Of a stretch of DNA of 64,000 nucleotides, positions 6,965 through 16,247 are shown in pieces. The stretch is from positions 1-64,000 of the forward strand of contig NZ_JOGX01000008.1 in assembly GCF_000719555.1 (NCBI RefSeq), written 5' to 3'. The translations under genes and the position numbers were made by a program. The notes beneath the pieces are model-generated. The model was not told the DNA's origin. It was given only the letters and a program-made list of their open reading frames with translations, and searched no databases. This stretch comes from Streptomyces sp. NRRL F-5727 (GTDB lineage Bacteria > Actinomycetota > Actinomycetes > Streptomycetales > Streptomycetaceae). Position 1 is the first letter of the stretch. Each line of letters starts with the position of its first letter.

Positions 6965-8248
6965 GTGACCAGACCGAACGGCCGGACCGTGCGGGACCTG
7001 CGGCGCGAGAACCGCACCGCGGTCCTCCGGCGGCTCTACTTCGACGGCCCGCTGAGCCGCTTCTCGCTGGGCCCCGCCACCGGCCTCAGCTCCGGCTCGA
7101 TCAGCAACGTCGTCGCGGAGCTGGTCGCCGAGGGGCTCGTCGAGGAGGCCGGCAGCGTCGACTCGGCCGGCGGCCGCCCCCGGATCCTGCTGCGCGTCGC
7201 CCCCGACAGCGGCCGGATGATCGGCGTGGACGTCGGCGAGACCCGGGTCCGGGTCGAGCTCTTCGACCTCACCCTCACCGAACTCGCCCGCGCCGAGCGC
7301 CCCTTGACCCGGTACGAGGTGGGTGTCGTCGTCGACCACATCCGCGAGGGCGTCGCCGAGGTGCTGCGCACGGCGGACGTCCCCGCGGAGACGCTGCTCG
7401 GCGTCGGCATCGGCGTCCCCGGCATCGTCGAGCGGACCGACGAGGACGGGGCCGTGGTGCACGGGCAGACGATCGGCTGGGACGCGGTCCCGCTGGAGCG
7501 GCTGCTCCGCGCGGCGGTCGACCTGCCCGCCGGTGTCCCCTACCGGATCGACAACGGCGCCAGGACCCTCGGCCAGGCCGAGATGTGGTTCGGCGCGGGC
7601 CGGGGCGCGACCAGCGCGGTCGTCGCCCTCTTCGGCTCCGGCGTCGGCGCCTGCGTCACCACCGATCCGTCCGGCCCCGGCCGGGCGCTGGAATGGGGCC
7701 ACCTGAAGGTGCAGGTGCGGGGCCGGCGCTGCCGCTGCGGCGCCCGGGGCTGCCTGGAGGCGTACGCGGGAGCCGGCGCGCTCCTCGAACGGTGGCGGGA
7801 GGCGGGCGGCGAGCCGCCGGCCGGCGCGGGCGAGGAGACGGCGCTGGCGGCGCTGGTGTCCGCGGCGTACCCGGCGGACGGGGATACGGCGGACCCGGCC
7901 GCGGTCGCCGTCCTCGCCGAGACCGCCGAATACCTGGGCGCCGGTTTCGCCGACCTCGTCAACCTCTTCCAGCCGGAGCGGATCCTCGTCGGCGGCTGGG
8001 CCGGGCTGCTGCTCGGCCCGCGCTTCCTGGCGCAGGTCGAGGAGCACGCGCGCGCGTACGCGCTGGCGTATCCCGCGGCGCGGGTCACCCTCGGCATGGG
8101 CACGCTCGGGCCGGACGCGGTCACCGTGGGCGCGGCGATCCTCCCCCTGGCGGACTTCTTCGCCCGAGGCGGCCGCCCCGAACCCCCCACCCCACCCGAA
8201 GCCTCCCCCGCCTGGACGGAATCCCTCCGCACCCGCACGGCCCACTGA
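6965..8248 (+). CDS. ROK-family transcriptional regulator/kinase-like protein
   Basis: This 427-residue protein joins an N-terminal winged helix (about residues 10-70: LRRLYFDGPLSRFSLGPATGLSSGSISNVVAELVAEGLV) to a ROK sugar-kinase-like domain. That domain shows MIGVDVGETRVR, VGIGVPGIV, DNGARTLGQAE, EWGHLKV and the zinc-binding CRCGARGCLEAY. It resembles XylR/NagC-type repressors that sense sugars. The start is a GTG behind GAGGGG. No sugar operon is adjacent, so the regulon is not apparent. A long Pro-rich tail follows the kinase fold. Confidence 0.88.
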   Translation: MTRPNGRTVRDLRRENRTAVLRRLYFDGPLSRFSLGPATGLSSGSISNVVAELVAEGLVEEAGSVDSAGGRPRILLRVAPDSGRMIGVDVGETRVRVELFDLTLTELARAERPLTRYEVGVVVDHIREGVAEVLRTADVPAETLLGVGIGVPGIVERTDEDGAVVHGQTIGWDAVPLERLLRAAVDLPAGVPYRIDNGARTLGQAEMWFGAGRGATSAVVALFGSGVGACVTTDPSGPGRALEWGHLKVQVRGRRCRCGARGCLEAYAGAGALLERWREAGGEPPAGAGEETALAALVSAAYPADGDTADPAAVAVLAETAEYLGAGFADLVNLFQPERILVGGWAGLLLGPRFLAQVEEHARAYALAYPAARVTLGMGTLGPDAVTVGAAILPLADFFARGGRPEPPTPPEASPAWTESLRTRTAH

Positions 8249-8386
8249 CCCGGCGCCGCCCTGCGGCGGAACGCCCCCCACGGAGGTGCGTACGGCGGCG
8301 GGTGGCGGGTGAGTAGCGGGGCTCACGCGGCGCCGGGCACTCCGGGCCTACCGTCGCCGTAGGACACGGCAGCGGGGGTGGGGTCG

Positions 8387-9430
8387 ATGGGGCGGCGGAT
8401 GGTGGCGGCGGCGGTCGCGGTGGTGCTCGCCGGCGGCGGGGTCGCCGGGTGCGGGACCTTCTCGACACGGGACGACCGGCAGCGGGCGGTGGAGGTCGCG
8501 GAGCGGGTCGCGCCGGGGGTGCTGGAGGTGGTGGACACCCGGTCGCTCTTCCCGCAGGACGGCGGCGCCGAGGTGAGCTTCCGGATCAAGGGCGACGCCG
8601 ACGCCGTGGTCCGGCTGCGGGTGAACGCCGAGAAGGACGACTGCGGGGGCCGGTCCTGCGACGACCGGCTGACCGCCGCGCTCGCCGAGGCCCGGCGCGA
8701 GGCCGACGGATTCCGGGCGCTGCGGCGGGAGTTCCGGGCGTGCGGTTACGAGGTGCACGGCCTGTCGGCAGACGGCACCGGGCCGTGGATCTCCGCGCCC
8801 CTGGGGCCGGACACCGCCCGGAGGGTCGTGGCGTCCGTCGGGGAGTGCCTGGACCGCTGGTCACGGGCGCAGGGCGACACCGCGCCCGCTCACCTCGCCG
8901 TGAAGGTGGCAGCGCCGGACGCCCTGGACCGGCTCCCCGACGACGCCGGGCGCCCCACCCTGATGCGGCTCACCGCCGGCGAGCGGCTGGCCGCGCTGGG
9001 CCGGGGGACGTACCACCGGGTGGTGTTCCGGGCCGGTCCGGACGGCGTCGACCGGGACTCGGGCGAGGTGCACCTGGTCCAGCCGTTCGCCGAGCGGCAG
9101 CGCTTCGCGGCCTCCGTGCGGGCGGCGGCCGAGCGGTGGCTGCGGACGGAGGCCGGGTCGCCGGAGGCGGTGGCCGGGGAGTACGTCGGCGTGTGGAAGC
9201 TGCTCCCGGGCCGCGTCGACCGGGTCGGCGGCTGGGTCCTGTACTGCGAACGCCCCGAGGGCGAGCGCCCGCGCTGCGTCGGCCGGCACGCGCTGGCGGT
9301 CGCCGTCGGCCTCGACGGCACCCTGGCCGCCGAGCCGGAGGTCTTCCGCGGCGTCCGGGACGCCGACGGCCCCCTCGGCCTGCCGGCCGAGGAGGACGGG
9401 GCCCCGTCGTACGCGTGGGTGCGCGGCTAG
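8387..9430 (+). CDS. putative lipoprotein of unknown function
   Basis: The predicted 347-residue protein starts MGRRM and has a short signal with a lipobox, VAGC, at about residue 21. The remainder is soluble and charged, with two cysteine pairs (DDCGGRSC and later YCERP...RC). Its repeated alpha/beta character resembles SCO-type streptomycete lipoproteins known only as hypothetical. I do not recognise a catalytic motif. A GTG 9 bases upstream in the same frame is an alternative start. The stop codon overlaps that of the convergent xdhC gene by 3-4 bases. Confidence 0.75.
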   Translation: MGRRMVAAAVAVVLAGGGVAGCGTFSTRDDRQRAVEVAERVAPGVLEVVDTRSLFPQDGGAEVSFRIKGDADAVVRLRVNAEKDDCGGRSCDDRLTAALAEARREADGFRALRREFRACGYEVHGLSADGTGPWISAPLGPDTARRVVASVGECLDRWSRAQGDTAPAHLAVKVAAPDALDRLPDDAGRPTLMRLTAGERLAALGRGTYHRVVFRAGPDGVDRDSGEVHLVQPFAERQRFAASVRAAAERWLRTEAGSPEAVAGEYVGVWKLLPGRVDRVGGWVLYCERPEGERPRCVGRHALAVAVGLDGTLAAEPEVFRGVRDADGPLGLPAEEDGAPSYAWVRG

Positions 9431-10566
9431 GCGACGGAGCCTATGCGGCCCGCGAGGGGCGTGTCCGGGCCGTCGTGGTGGATCGGGGTGTGGGCGCCGG
9501 TGAGCGAGGCGCCGCTGCCGCCGCGCCGGTTGGCGACGATCTCCGCGCCGATCGACAGGGCCGTCTCCTCGGGGGTGCGGGCGCCGAGGTCGAGGCCGAT
9601 CGGCGAGCGCAGCCGGGCCAGTTCGAGCTCGGTGACGCCGACCTCGCGGAGGTGCTTGTTGCGGTCCTCGTGGGTGCGGCGGGAGCCCATCGCGCCGACG
9701 TAGGCGACGGGCAGCTTCAGCGCGGCCTGGAGGAGGGGGACGTCGAACTTGGCGTCGTGGGTGAGGACGCACAGCACGGTCCGGGCGTCGACCTCGGTCG
9801 ACTCCAGGTAGCGGTGGGGCCATTCGACGACGATCTCGTCGGCCTCGGGGAAGCGGAGGGCGGTGGCGAAGACGGGGCGGGCGTCGCACACCGTCACGTG
9901 GTAGCCGAGGAACTTGCCGACCCGGACGAGGGCGGACGCGAAGTCGATGGCGCCGAAGACGATCATGCGGGGGGCGGGGACGGAGGACTCCACGAGCAGG
10001 GTCAGCGGCTGCCCGCAGCGGCTGCCGTCCTCGCCGATCTCCACCGTGCCGGTGCGGCCGGCGTCCAGCAGGGCGCGGGCCTCGGCCGCGGCGGTGCGGT
10101 CCAGCTCCGGGTGGCCGCCGAGCCTCCCCTCGTACGAGCCGTCCGGGCGGACCAGGAGGGCCTGCCCCAACAGGTCCTCCGGGCCCGAGACGATCCGGGC
10201 GAGGGCCGCCGCCTCCCCCGAGACGGCGGCGGCCAGGGCGGCGGGGAAGACCCCGCCGCGGACCGGGGTGACGAGGATGTCGATGATGCCGCCGCAGGTC
10301 AGGCCGACGGCGAAGGCGTCCTCGTCGCTGTAGCCGAAGCTCTCGACGACGACCTTGCCGTCGTCGAGCGCCGTCTGGCACAGCTCGTACACCGCGCCCT
10401 CCACGCACCCGCCGGAGACCGAGCCGATCGCGGTGCCCTCGCTGTCGACGGCGAGGGCGGCGCCGGGCTGCCGGGGCGCGCTGCCGCCGACGGCCACCAC
10501 GGTGGCCACGGCGAAGTCGCGTCCCTGCTCGACCCACCGGTGCAGCTCTTCGGCGATGTCCAGCAT
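9427..10566 (-). CDS. xdhC: XdhC/CoxI-family molybdenum cofactor insertion protein
   Basis: This 379-residue protein has both XdhC domains. The N-terminal one (FAVATVVAVGGSAPRQPGAALAV, GSVSGGCVEGAV, FGYSDEDAFAVGLTCGGIID) carries the conserved CGG. The C-terminal Rossmann part (MIVFGAIDFASALVRVGKFLGYHVTVCDARP) is followed by VLTHDAKFDVPLLQAAL and YVGAMGSRRTHEDR. XdhC sulfurates and protects Moco and delivers it to xanthine dehydrogenase. It is the last gene of the reverse-strand xdh block, 37 bases after the permease gene, with an AAGGAG site. Confidence 0.92.
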   Translation of the reverse strand: MLDIAEELHRWVEQGRDFAVATVVAVGGSAPRQPGAALAVDSEGTAIGSVSGGCVEGAVYELCQTALDDGKVVVESFGYSDEDAFAVGLTCGGIIDILVTPVRGGVFPAALAAAVSGEAAALARIVSGPEDLLGQALLVRPDGSYEGRLGGHPELDRTAAAEARALLDAGRTGTVEIGEDGSRCGQPLTLLVESSVPAPRMIVFGAIDFASALVRVGKFLGYHVTVCDARPVFATALRFPEADEIVVEWPHRYLESTEVDARTVLCVLTHDAKFDVPLLQAALKLPVAYVGAMGSRRTHEDRNKHLREVGVTELELARLRSPIGLDLGARTPEETALSIGAEIVANRRGGSGASLTGAHTPIHHDGPDTPLAGRIGSVA

Positions 10567-10603
10567 GTCGGTCTCCTTGGCGGTGTGGGGAGGGCGGGGG
10601 GCG

Positions 10604-12076
10604 TCAGCTGACGCCCAGCCAGCCCTCGATGGGGTGAAGGGCGAAGAACACGATGAAGATCGCGGTCAGGCACCACATGAACGCGCCGACCTCGCGCGCC
10701 TTGCCCTGCGCCACCTTGATGACGGTGTAGGCGATGACGCCGGCCGCGACGCCCGGGGTGATGCTGTACGTGAACGGCATCAGCACCACGGTCAGGAAGA
10801 CCGGGATGGCGACGGAGCTGTCGCCCCAGTTCACGTGCTTGGCGTTCATCATCATCATCGCGCCGATGACGACCAGCGCGGCGGAGCCGACCTCGCGGGG
10901 CACGATCTGGGTGATCGGCGTGAAGAAGAGGCAGGCCGCGAAGAACAGGCCGGTGACGACCGAGGAGAAGCCGGTCCGGGCGCCCTCGCCGACGCCGGTG
11001 GCGGACTCCACGAAGACGGTCTGGCCGGAGGCGCCGGAGACGCCGCCGATCGCGCCGCCCGCGCCGTCGATGAACAGCGCCTTGGACAGGCCGGGCATCC
11101 GGCCCTTGTCGTCGGCCAGGTCGGCCTCGGTGCCGACGCCGATGATGGTGGCCATGGCGTCGAAGAAGCCGGCGAGCACCAGGGTGAAGACGATCACGCC
11201 GACGGTGATGTAGCCGACGTCGCCCCAGCCGCCGAAGGAGACGTCGCCGAAGAGCGAGAAGTCCGGGGTGGAGACCGCGCTGCCCTTGAGCTCCGGGGAG
11301 CCGTTGGCCCAGGAGCCGGGGCCCTTGGCGGGGATGTCGGCGACGGCGTTGACGATCAGCGAGATGACGGTGCCGGCGACGATGCCGATGAGGATCGCGC
11401 CCGGGACCTTGCGGGCCTGGAGGGCGAAGATCGCGAGCAGGGTGACGGCGAAGATCAGGACGGGCCAGCCGACCAGCTCACCGCCGGCGCCGAGGGTGAC
11501 GGGCGGGCCGAACTGCGGGCCGGCGCCGACGAAGCCGGCCTTGTTGAAGCCGATCAGGGCGATGAAGAGGCCGATGCCGATGGTGATGCCGTGCTTGAGC
11601 GGCAGCGGGATGGCGTTCATGATCATCTCGCGGAGGCCGGTGACCACCAGGAGACAGATCACCACACCGTAGACGACGCACATGCCCATCGCCTGGGGCC
11701 AGGTCATCTGGGGGACGACCTGGGTGGCGAGCACACCGGAGACGCTGAGTCCCGCCGCGAGGACGAGCGGCACCTTGCCGACGAAGCCCATCAGCAGGGT
11801 GGTCACCGCCGCCGCGAAGGCGGTCGCGGTGATGACCGCGGAGGAGGCGAGGACGTTCTTCTCGACGTCCGGGCCTCCGAGGAGGATCGGGTTGAGCAGG
11901 AGGATGTACGCCATCGCCATGAAGGTGGTGACGCCACCGCGGATCTCCGTGCCGACGGAGGATCCTCTCTCCGAGATGTGAAAGTACCGGTCGAGCCAAG
12001 ACCGTCCGGCGGGGTTGCGCGAGCCGGAGCCCGCGTCCTCCGCGGCGGTCTTGGGCTCCACAGACGACTGGGTCAT
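10604..12076 (-). CDS. NCS2-family purine permease (AzgA/PbuG type)
   Basis: The 490-residue membrane protein has about 12-14 hydrophobic segments and the AzgA-like signature. This includes RYFHISERGSSVGTEIRGGVTTFMAMAYI at the start, NPILL, the half-helix GLSVSGVLATQV, GIGLFIALIGFNKAG and the loop FVESATGVGEGARTG. Such proteins import hypoxanthine, guanine or adenine by proton symport. Between xanthine dehydrogenase and xdhC it most likely brings purines to the catabolic enzyme. I chose ATG 12076 with GGGAG 8 bases before it; an in-frame TTG 15 bases upstream is weaker. Confidence 0.93.
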   Translation of the reverse strand: MTQSSVEPKTAAEDAGSGSRNPAGRSWLDRYFHISERGSSVGTEIRGGVTTFMAMAYILLLNPILLGGPDVEKNVLASSAVITATAFAAAVTTLLMGFVGKVPLVLAAGLSVSGVLATQVVPQMTWPQAMGMCVVYGVVICLLVVTGLREMIMNAIPLPLKHGITIGIGLFIALIGFNKAGFVGAGPQFGPPVTLGAGGELVGWPVLIFAVTLLAIFALQARKVPGAILIGIVAGTVISLIVNAVADIPAKGPGSWANGSPELKGSAVSTPDFSLFGDVSFGGWGDVGYITVGVIVFTLVLAGFFDAMATIIGVGTEADLADDKGRMPGLSKALFIDGAGGAIGGVSGASGQTVFVESATGVGEGARTGFSSVVTGLFFAACLFFTPITQIVPREVGSAALVVIGAMMMMNAKHVNWGDSSVAIPVFLTVVLMPFTYSITPGVAAGVIAYTVIKVAQGKAREVGAFMWCLTAIFIVFFALHPIEGWLGVS

Positions 12077-12373
12077 GGGGCCTACTCCCAAGGTTCAAAG
12101 GGGCACCCGCATCAGACTTCGAGAGCTCTGACGGTGAAGCTGCGGGATTTGGGATATTTCGTTGGCTGCACGACCCGGGGGACGGCCCGAGACGAACGGG
12201 GTACTGCGGGTACTTCGGTACTGCGGGTACTGCGGGTACTGCGGTACTGCGGGTACTTCGGTACTGCGGTACTTCGGGTACTGCGGGTACTTCAGGGGGG
12301 TACTGCGCTCCGGGCGGTGCGGGCGGGGAGGGAAGTGTGACGTTCCTGGGAGGCGCACACCGCCCGGAGGGTC
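12077..12373. other. 297-base gap between xdh operon and permease gene
   Basis: No gene is visible here. The interval holds the 12-copy GGTACT microrepeat at 12200-12307 and the promoter or leader region of the permease gene. The repeat's open frames code for low-complexity VLRYCGY-like peptides and show no ribosome site, so I do not call them genes. Confidence 0.6.
12200..12307. repeat. 12-copy GGTACT microrepeat array
   Basis: GGTACT occurs twelve times, starting at 12200, 12209, 12217, 12226, 12235, 12243, 12252, 12260, 12268, 12277, 12286 and 12299. It is separated mainly by GCG or TTCG/GC, so the period alternates between 8 and 9 bases, with a final step of 13. It lies about 300 bases after the xdh operon start of the next gene down, upstream of the purine permease on the minus strand. 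Its period is close to but below a helical turn. It may be simple slippage-born sequence or a repeated protein-binding site. Confidence 0.9.
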
Positions 12374-14761
12374 CTACAGGGTGCCGGTGAGCGCCTCGGG
12401 GCGGACCGGCGTCTTGTTCAGCTCCAGCCCGGTCGCCGCCCGGATCGCCGCGAGGACGGCCGGGGTGGACGACAGGGTCGGGGCCTCGCCGATGCCGCGG
12501 ACGCCGTACGGCGCGTTGGGGTCGGCCAGTTCGAGGTAGTCGACCGGGATGGTCGGCGTGTCGAGGATGGTCGGGATCAGGTAGTCCGTGAAGGAGGGGT
12601 TGCGCACCTTCGCGGTCTTCGGGTCGACGATGATCTCCTCCATCACCGCGACGCCCAGGCCCTGGGTGGTGCCACCCTGGATCTGGCCGACCACGGAGAG
12701 CGGGTTGACCGCCTTGCCGACGTCCTGGGCGCAGGCCAGCTCGATGACCTTGACGAGACCGAGCTCGGTGTCCACCTCCACCACCGCGCGGTGCGCGGCG
12801 AAGGCGTACTGGACGTGGCCGTCGCCCTGGCCGGTGACGAGGTCGAACGCCTGGGTGGGGCGGTGCCGCCACTCCTCCTCGACCTCCACGGCCTGGTCCT
12901 CCAGGACGTCCGCGATGGAGGCGAGGGCCTCGCCGTTGTCGGTGACGACCTTGCCGCCCTCCAGGAGGAGTTCGGCGTTGGCCCACGCCGGGTGGTACGA
13001 GCCGAACTTGCGCCGGCCGATCTCCAGGACCTTCTCGCGGACGAGCTCGCAGGAGTTCTTGATGGCGCCGCCGGTCATGTACGTCTGGCGGCCCGCGGAG
13101 GTCGAACCGGCCGAGCCCACCTGGGTGTCGGCGGGGTGGATGGTGACCTGCTGGACGCCGAGCTCGGTGCGGGCGATCTGCGCGTGGATGGTGACGCCGC
13201 CCTGGCCGACCTCGGCCGCGGCGGTGTGGACCATCGCGACGGGCTCGCCGTTGATGACCTCCAGGCGGATCTTGGCGGTCGAGTAGTCGTCGAAGCCCTC
13301 GGAGAAGCCGACGTTCTTGATGCCGACCGCGTAGCCGACGCCCCGGACGACGCCCTCGCCGTGCGAGGTGTTGGAGAGGCCGCCCGGCAGCGCGCGGACG
13401 TCCGCGCCCTCGCCGGCGGTCTCCCACTGGCGCTCCGGCGGCATCGGGCGGGCCTTGACCATGCGGAGCAGCTCGGCGACCGGCGCCGGGGAGTCCACGA
13501 CCTGGCCGGTCGGCATGATCGTGCCCTGCTCCATGGCGTTGAGCCGGCGCAGTTCGACCGGGTCCATGTCCAGCTCGGCCGCGAGCTTGTCCATCTGGGC
13601 CTCGTAGGCGAAGCACGCCTGGACCGCGCCGAAGCCGCGCATGGCGCCGCAGGGCGGGTTGTTGGTGTAGAGGCCGATCGCCTCGATCTCGACGTCGTCG
13701 ACGACGTACGGGCCGATCGAGAGGGAGGAGGCGTTGCCGACGACCGACGCCGTGGACGACGCGTACGCGCCGCCGTCGAGGACGATCTTGCACTTGACGT
13801 GCGTGAGCTTGCCGTCCCGGGTGGCGCCGTGCTCGTAGTAGAGCTTCGCCGGGTGCCGGTGGACGTGGCCGAAGAAGGACTCGTACCGGTTGTAGACCAT
13901 CTTGACCGGCTTGTTGGTGCGCAGGGCGAGCAGCGAGGCGAGGATCTGCATGGAGATGTCCTCGCGGCCGCCGAAGGCGCCGCCGATGCCGGCCATGGTC
14001 ATGCGGACCTTCTCCTCGGGCAGGCCGAGGCAGGGGGCGATCTGCTTGAGGTCCGAGTGCAGCCACTGGGTGGCGACGTACAGGTCGACGCCGCCGTCCT
14101 CGGCCGGTACGGCGAGGCCGGACTCGGGGCCGAGGAACGCCTGGTCCTGCATGCCGAAGGTGTACTCGCCCTTGACGATCACGTCGGCGCGCCGGGCGGC
14201 CTCGGCGGCGTTGCCGCGGATGATCGGCTGGCGGTGCACGATGTTGGGGTGCGGGACGTGGCCGGAGTGGTGGTCGTCGCGGTTCTCGTGGACCAGGATC
14301 GCGTCCGGGGCGAGGGCGGACGCCTCGTCCGTGATGACCGGGAGCTCCCGGTACTCGATCACGATCTTGGCGGCGGCGCGGCGGGCGGTCTCCGGGTGGT
14401 CGGCGGCCACGAGGGCGACCGGCTCGCCGTGGTGGCGGACCTTGCCGTAGGCGAGGACGGGGGTGTCCTGGAACTCCATGCCGTAGTTCTTGGCGGCGGG
14501 GAGGTCCTCGTGGGTCATGACGGCGTAGACGCCGTCCATCGCGAGGGCCTCGGAGGTGTCGATGGACACGATCTCGGCGTGCGCGACGGTGGAGCGCAGG
14601 ACCTGCCCCCACAGCATGTCCTCGTGCCACATGTCCGAGGAGTAGGCGAACTCGCCGGTGACCTTCAGGATGCCGTCGGGGCGGAGGGTGGACTCGCCGA
14701 TGCCGCCCTTGACGTGGTTCTGGGTGACGTCGCGGGGGATGCCCGTGGTGGTGCCAGCCAT
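12374..14761 (-). CDS. xanthine dehydrogenase, molybdopterin-binding subunit
   Basis: The 795-residue protein is the large Mo subunit. Visible segments are GIGGAFGGREDISMQ for the pyranopterin, YTNNPPCGAMRGFGAVQACFAYE in the substrate channel region, TAAAEVGQGGVTIHAQIA, and RGIGEAPTLSSTPAVLAAI with the conserved GxGE that supplies the catalytic Glu. It oxidises hypoxanthine and xanthine to urate with the Fe-S and FAD subunits. The gene starts 2 bases after the Fe-S gene stop, so translation is probably coupled. The length fits three-subunit bacterial XDH. Confidence 0.93.
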   Translation of the reverse strand: MAGTTTGIPRDVTQNHVKGGIGESTLRPDGILKVTGEFAYSSDMWHEDMLWGQVLRSTVAHAEIVSIDTSEALAMDGVYAVMTHEDLPAAKNYGMEFQDTPVLAYGKVRHHGEPVALVAADHPETARRAAAKIVIEYRELPVITDEASALAPDAILVHENRDDHHSGHVPHPNIVHRQPIIRGNAAEAARRADVIVKGEYTFGMQDQAFLGPESGLAVPAEDGGVDLYVATQWLHSDLKQIAPCLGLPEEKVRMTMAGIGGAFGGREDISMQILASLLALRTNKPVKMVYNRYESFFGHVHRHPAKLYYEHGATRDGKLTHVKCKIVLDGGAYASSTASVVGNASSLSIGPYVVDDVEIEAIGLYTNNPPCGAMRGFGAVQACFAYEAQMDKLAAELDMDPVELRRLNAMEQGTIMPTGQVVDSPAPVAELLRMVKARPMPPERQWETAGEGADVRALPGGLSNTSHGEGVVRGVGYAVGIKNVGFSEGFDDYSTAKIRLEVINGEPVAMVHTAAAEVGQGGVTIHAQIARTELGVQQVTIHPADTQVGSAGSTSAGRQTYMTGGAIKNSCELVREKVLEIGRRKFGSYHPAWANAELLLEGGKVVTDNGEALASIADVLEDQAVEVEEEWRHRPTQAFDLVTGQGDGHVQYAFAAHRAVVEVDTELGLVKVIELACAQDVGKAVNPLSVVGQIQGGTTQGLGVAVMEEIIVDPKTAKVRNPSFTDYLIPTILDTPTIPVDYLELADPNAPYGVRGIGEAPTLSSTPAVLAAIRAATGLELNKTPVRPEALTGTL

Positions 14762-14763
14762 GG

Positions 14764-15351
14764 TCAGACCGCCTCTCCCTGACGGGCGGCCGCGAGGCGG
14801 ACCGCGTCGAGGATCTTCTCGTAACCGGTGCAGCGGCAGAGGTTGCCGGAGAGCGCCTCGCGGATGTCCGCGTCCGTCGGGGACGGGTTGCGCTCCAGCA
14901 TCTCGTCGGCGGCGACCAGCAGACCGGGGGTGCAGAAGCCGCACTGGACGGCGCCGGCGTCGATGAACGCCTGCTGGATCGGCGAGAGTTCGACGCCCTC
15001 GCCGGTCTGGGAGTCCTGACCGGGCTTGGCCTCCCACCGCTTGGCCTCGTCGAGCGAGGTGCCGCAGGCGCCCGTGCCGCAACCGGCGTGCTCGGCGCGC
15101 TCCTTGGCGTAATCGGCGAGGCCCTCGACGGTGACGACCTCGCGGCCCTCGACCTGTCCGGCGGCGACCAGGCAGGAACAGACCGGCACGCCGTCGAGGC
15201 GGACCGTGCAGGAGCCGCACTCGCCCTGCTCGCAGGCGTTCTTGGAGCCCGGCAGGCCCAGCCGCTCGCGGAGCACGTAGAGAAGGGACTCGCCCTCCCA
15301 GACGTCGTCGGCTTCCTGCGGACGACCGTTGACCGTGAAATTGACGCGCAT
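14764..15351 (-). CDS. xanthine dehydrogenase, 2Fe-2S subunit
   Basis: This 195-residue protein has the plant-type 2Fe-2S motif CEQGECGSCTVRLDG...C and the C-terminal helical 2Fe-2S motif CGFCTPG...GNLCRCTGYEKI. Between them, at about residues 82-120, sits an extra segment (HAGCGTGACGTSLDEAKR and following) with two or more additional cysteines that ordinary CoxS subunits lack. It carries electrons from the Mo centre to FAD. The neighbours are the FAD and Mo subunit genes, each 2 bases away. Confidence 0.94.
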   Translation of the reverse strand: MRVNFTVNGRPQEADDVWEGESLLYVLRERLGLPGSKNACEQGECGSCTVRLDGVPVCSCLVAAGQVEGREVVTVEGLADYAKERAEHAGCGTGACGTSLDEAKRWEAKPGQDSQTGEGVELSPIQQAFIDAGAVQCGFCTPGLLVAADEMLERNPSPTDADIREALSGNLCRCTGYEKILDAVRLAAARQGEAV

Positions 15352-15353
15352 GA

Positions 15354-16247
15354 TCAGGCAGCTCCCTCAAGCGTGCGGCCGGCGCCGCGGTACTGCTCCC
15401 AGGTCCAGCCGAGCTGGCGGCGGGCCATGATTCCGACGGCGTGGCGGCGGTACTTCGCGGTGCCACGGACGTCGTCGATCGGGTTGGCGGCGCCCGAGCA
15501 GAGGTCGGCGAACTGCTTCGCGATCGACGGCGTGATGATCTTGCCGCTCTCCCAGAAGCCGCCCTCCTCCAGGGCCGCGTTCAGGAAGTTCTCGGCCTCC
15601 TTGGCGCGGATCGGGGTCGGCGCGGCCGAGCCGATGCCGGTGCGCACGGTGCGGGTCTCCGGGTGCAGCGCCAGGCCGAAGGCGCAGACGGCGATGACCA
15701 TCGCGTTGCGGGTGCCGACCTTGGAGTACTGCTGGGGGCCGTCCGCCTTCTTGATGTGGACGGTCTTGATGAGCTCGTCGGGCTGGAGCGCGTTGCGCTT
15801 CACGCCGGTGTAGAACTCGTCGATCGGGATGAAGCGGCTGCCGCGGGCCTGCGACTCGACCTCGACCTCGGCGCCGGCGGCGAGGAGGGCGGGGTGGGCG
15901 TCACCGGCCGGGGAGGCGGTGCCGAGGTTGCCGCCGACGCCGCCGCGGTTGCGGATCTGCGGGGAGGCGACCGTGTGCGAGGCGAGCGCCAGGCCCGGCA
16001 GCTCGGCCCGGAGGTTCTCCATGATCTGCGTGTACGGAACGGAAGCGCCGAGTCGGACGTTCTCCTCGCCGACCTCCCACTCGCGCAGCAGCTCGATGCG
16101 GTTCAGGTCCAGCAGGTACTCGGGGCGCCGGTGGTCGAAGTTGATCTCGACCATGACGTCGGTACCGCCGGCGATGGGCACGGCCGTGGGGTGCTCGGCC
16201 TTGGCGGCGAGCGCCTCCTCCCAGCTGGCGGGGCGAAGGAAGTCCAT
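15354..16247 (-). CDS. xanthine dehydrogenase, FAD-binding subunit
   Basis: The 297-residue protein has the CoxM/XdhB layout: FLRPASWEEALA at the start, the FAD pyrophosphate loop PIAGGTDVMVEI, the second loop NRGGVGGNLGTASPAGDAHPALLA and a C-terminal CO_deh_flav domain. It moves electrons from the 2Fe-2S centres to NAD. It is the first gene of the reverse-strand block and is divergent from the PucR-type regulator across a 314-base region. Confidence 0.94.
   Translation of the reverse strand: MDFLRPASWEEALAAKAEHPTAVPIAGGTDVMVEINFDHRRPEYLLDLNRIELLREWEVGEENVRLGASVPYTQIMENLRAELPGLALASHTVASPQIRNRGGVGGNLGTASPAGDAHPALLAAGAEVEVESQARGSRFIPIDEFYTGVKRNALQPDELIKTVHIKKADGPQQYSKVGTRNAMVIAVCAFGLALHPETRTVRTGIGSAAPTPIRAKEAENFLNAALEEGGFWESGKIITPSIAKQFADLCSGAANPIDDVRGTAKYRRHAVGIMARRQLGWTWEQYRGAGRTLEGAA

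Noticed and set aside
12200..12307. GGTACT array as a multi-copy version of the TetR operator at 6217-6242
   Set aside because: Only the hexamer is shared. The array has no AGTACC half-site on the same strand, so it is not palindromic; the match is probably chance.
12162..12539. Open frame through the GGTACT array encoding VLRYCGY-type repeats
   Set aside because: It is a by-product of a repeat in a gap without start signals, and its frame changes with the 8/9-base step.
11478..15466. Very long minus-strand open frames across the xdh genes
   Set aside because: Their translations are Arg/Pro-rich shadows of the xdh Mo subunit and permease; only the frames with GGAFGG and NCS2 motifs are real.
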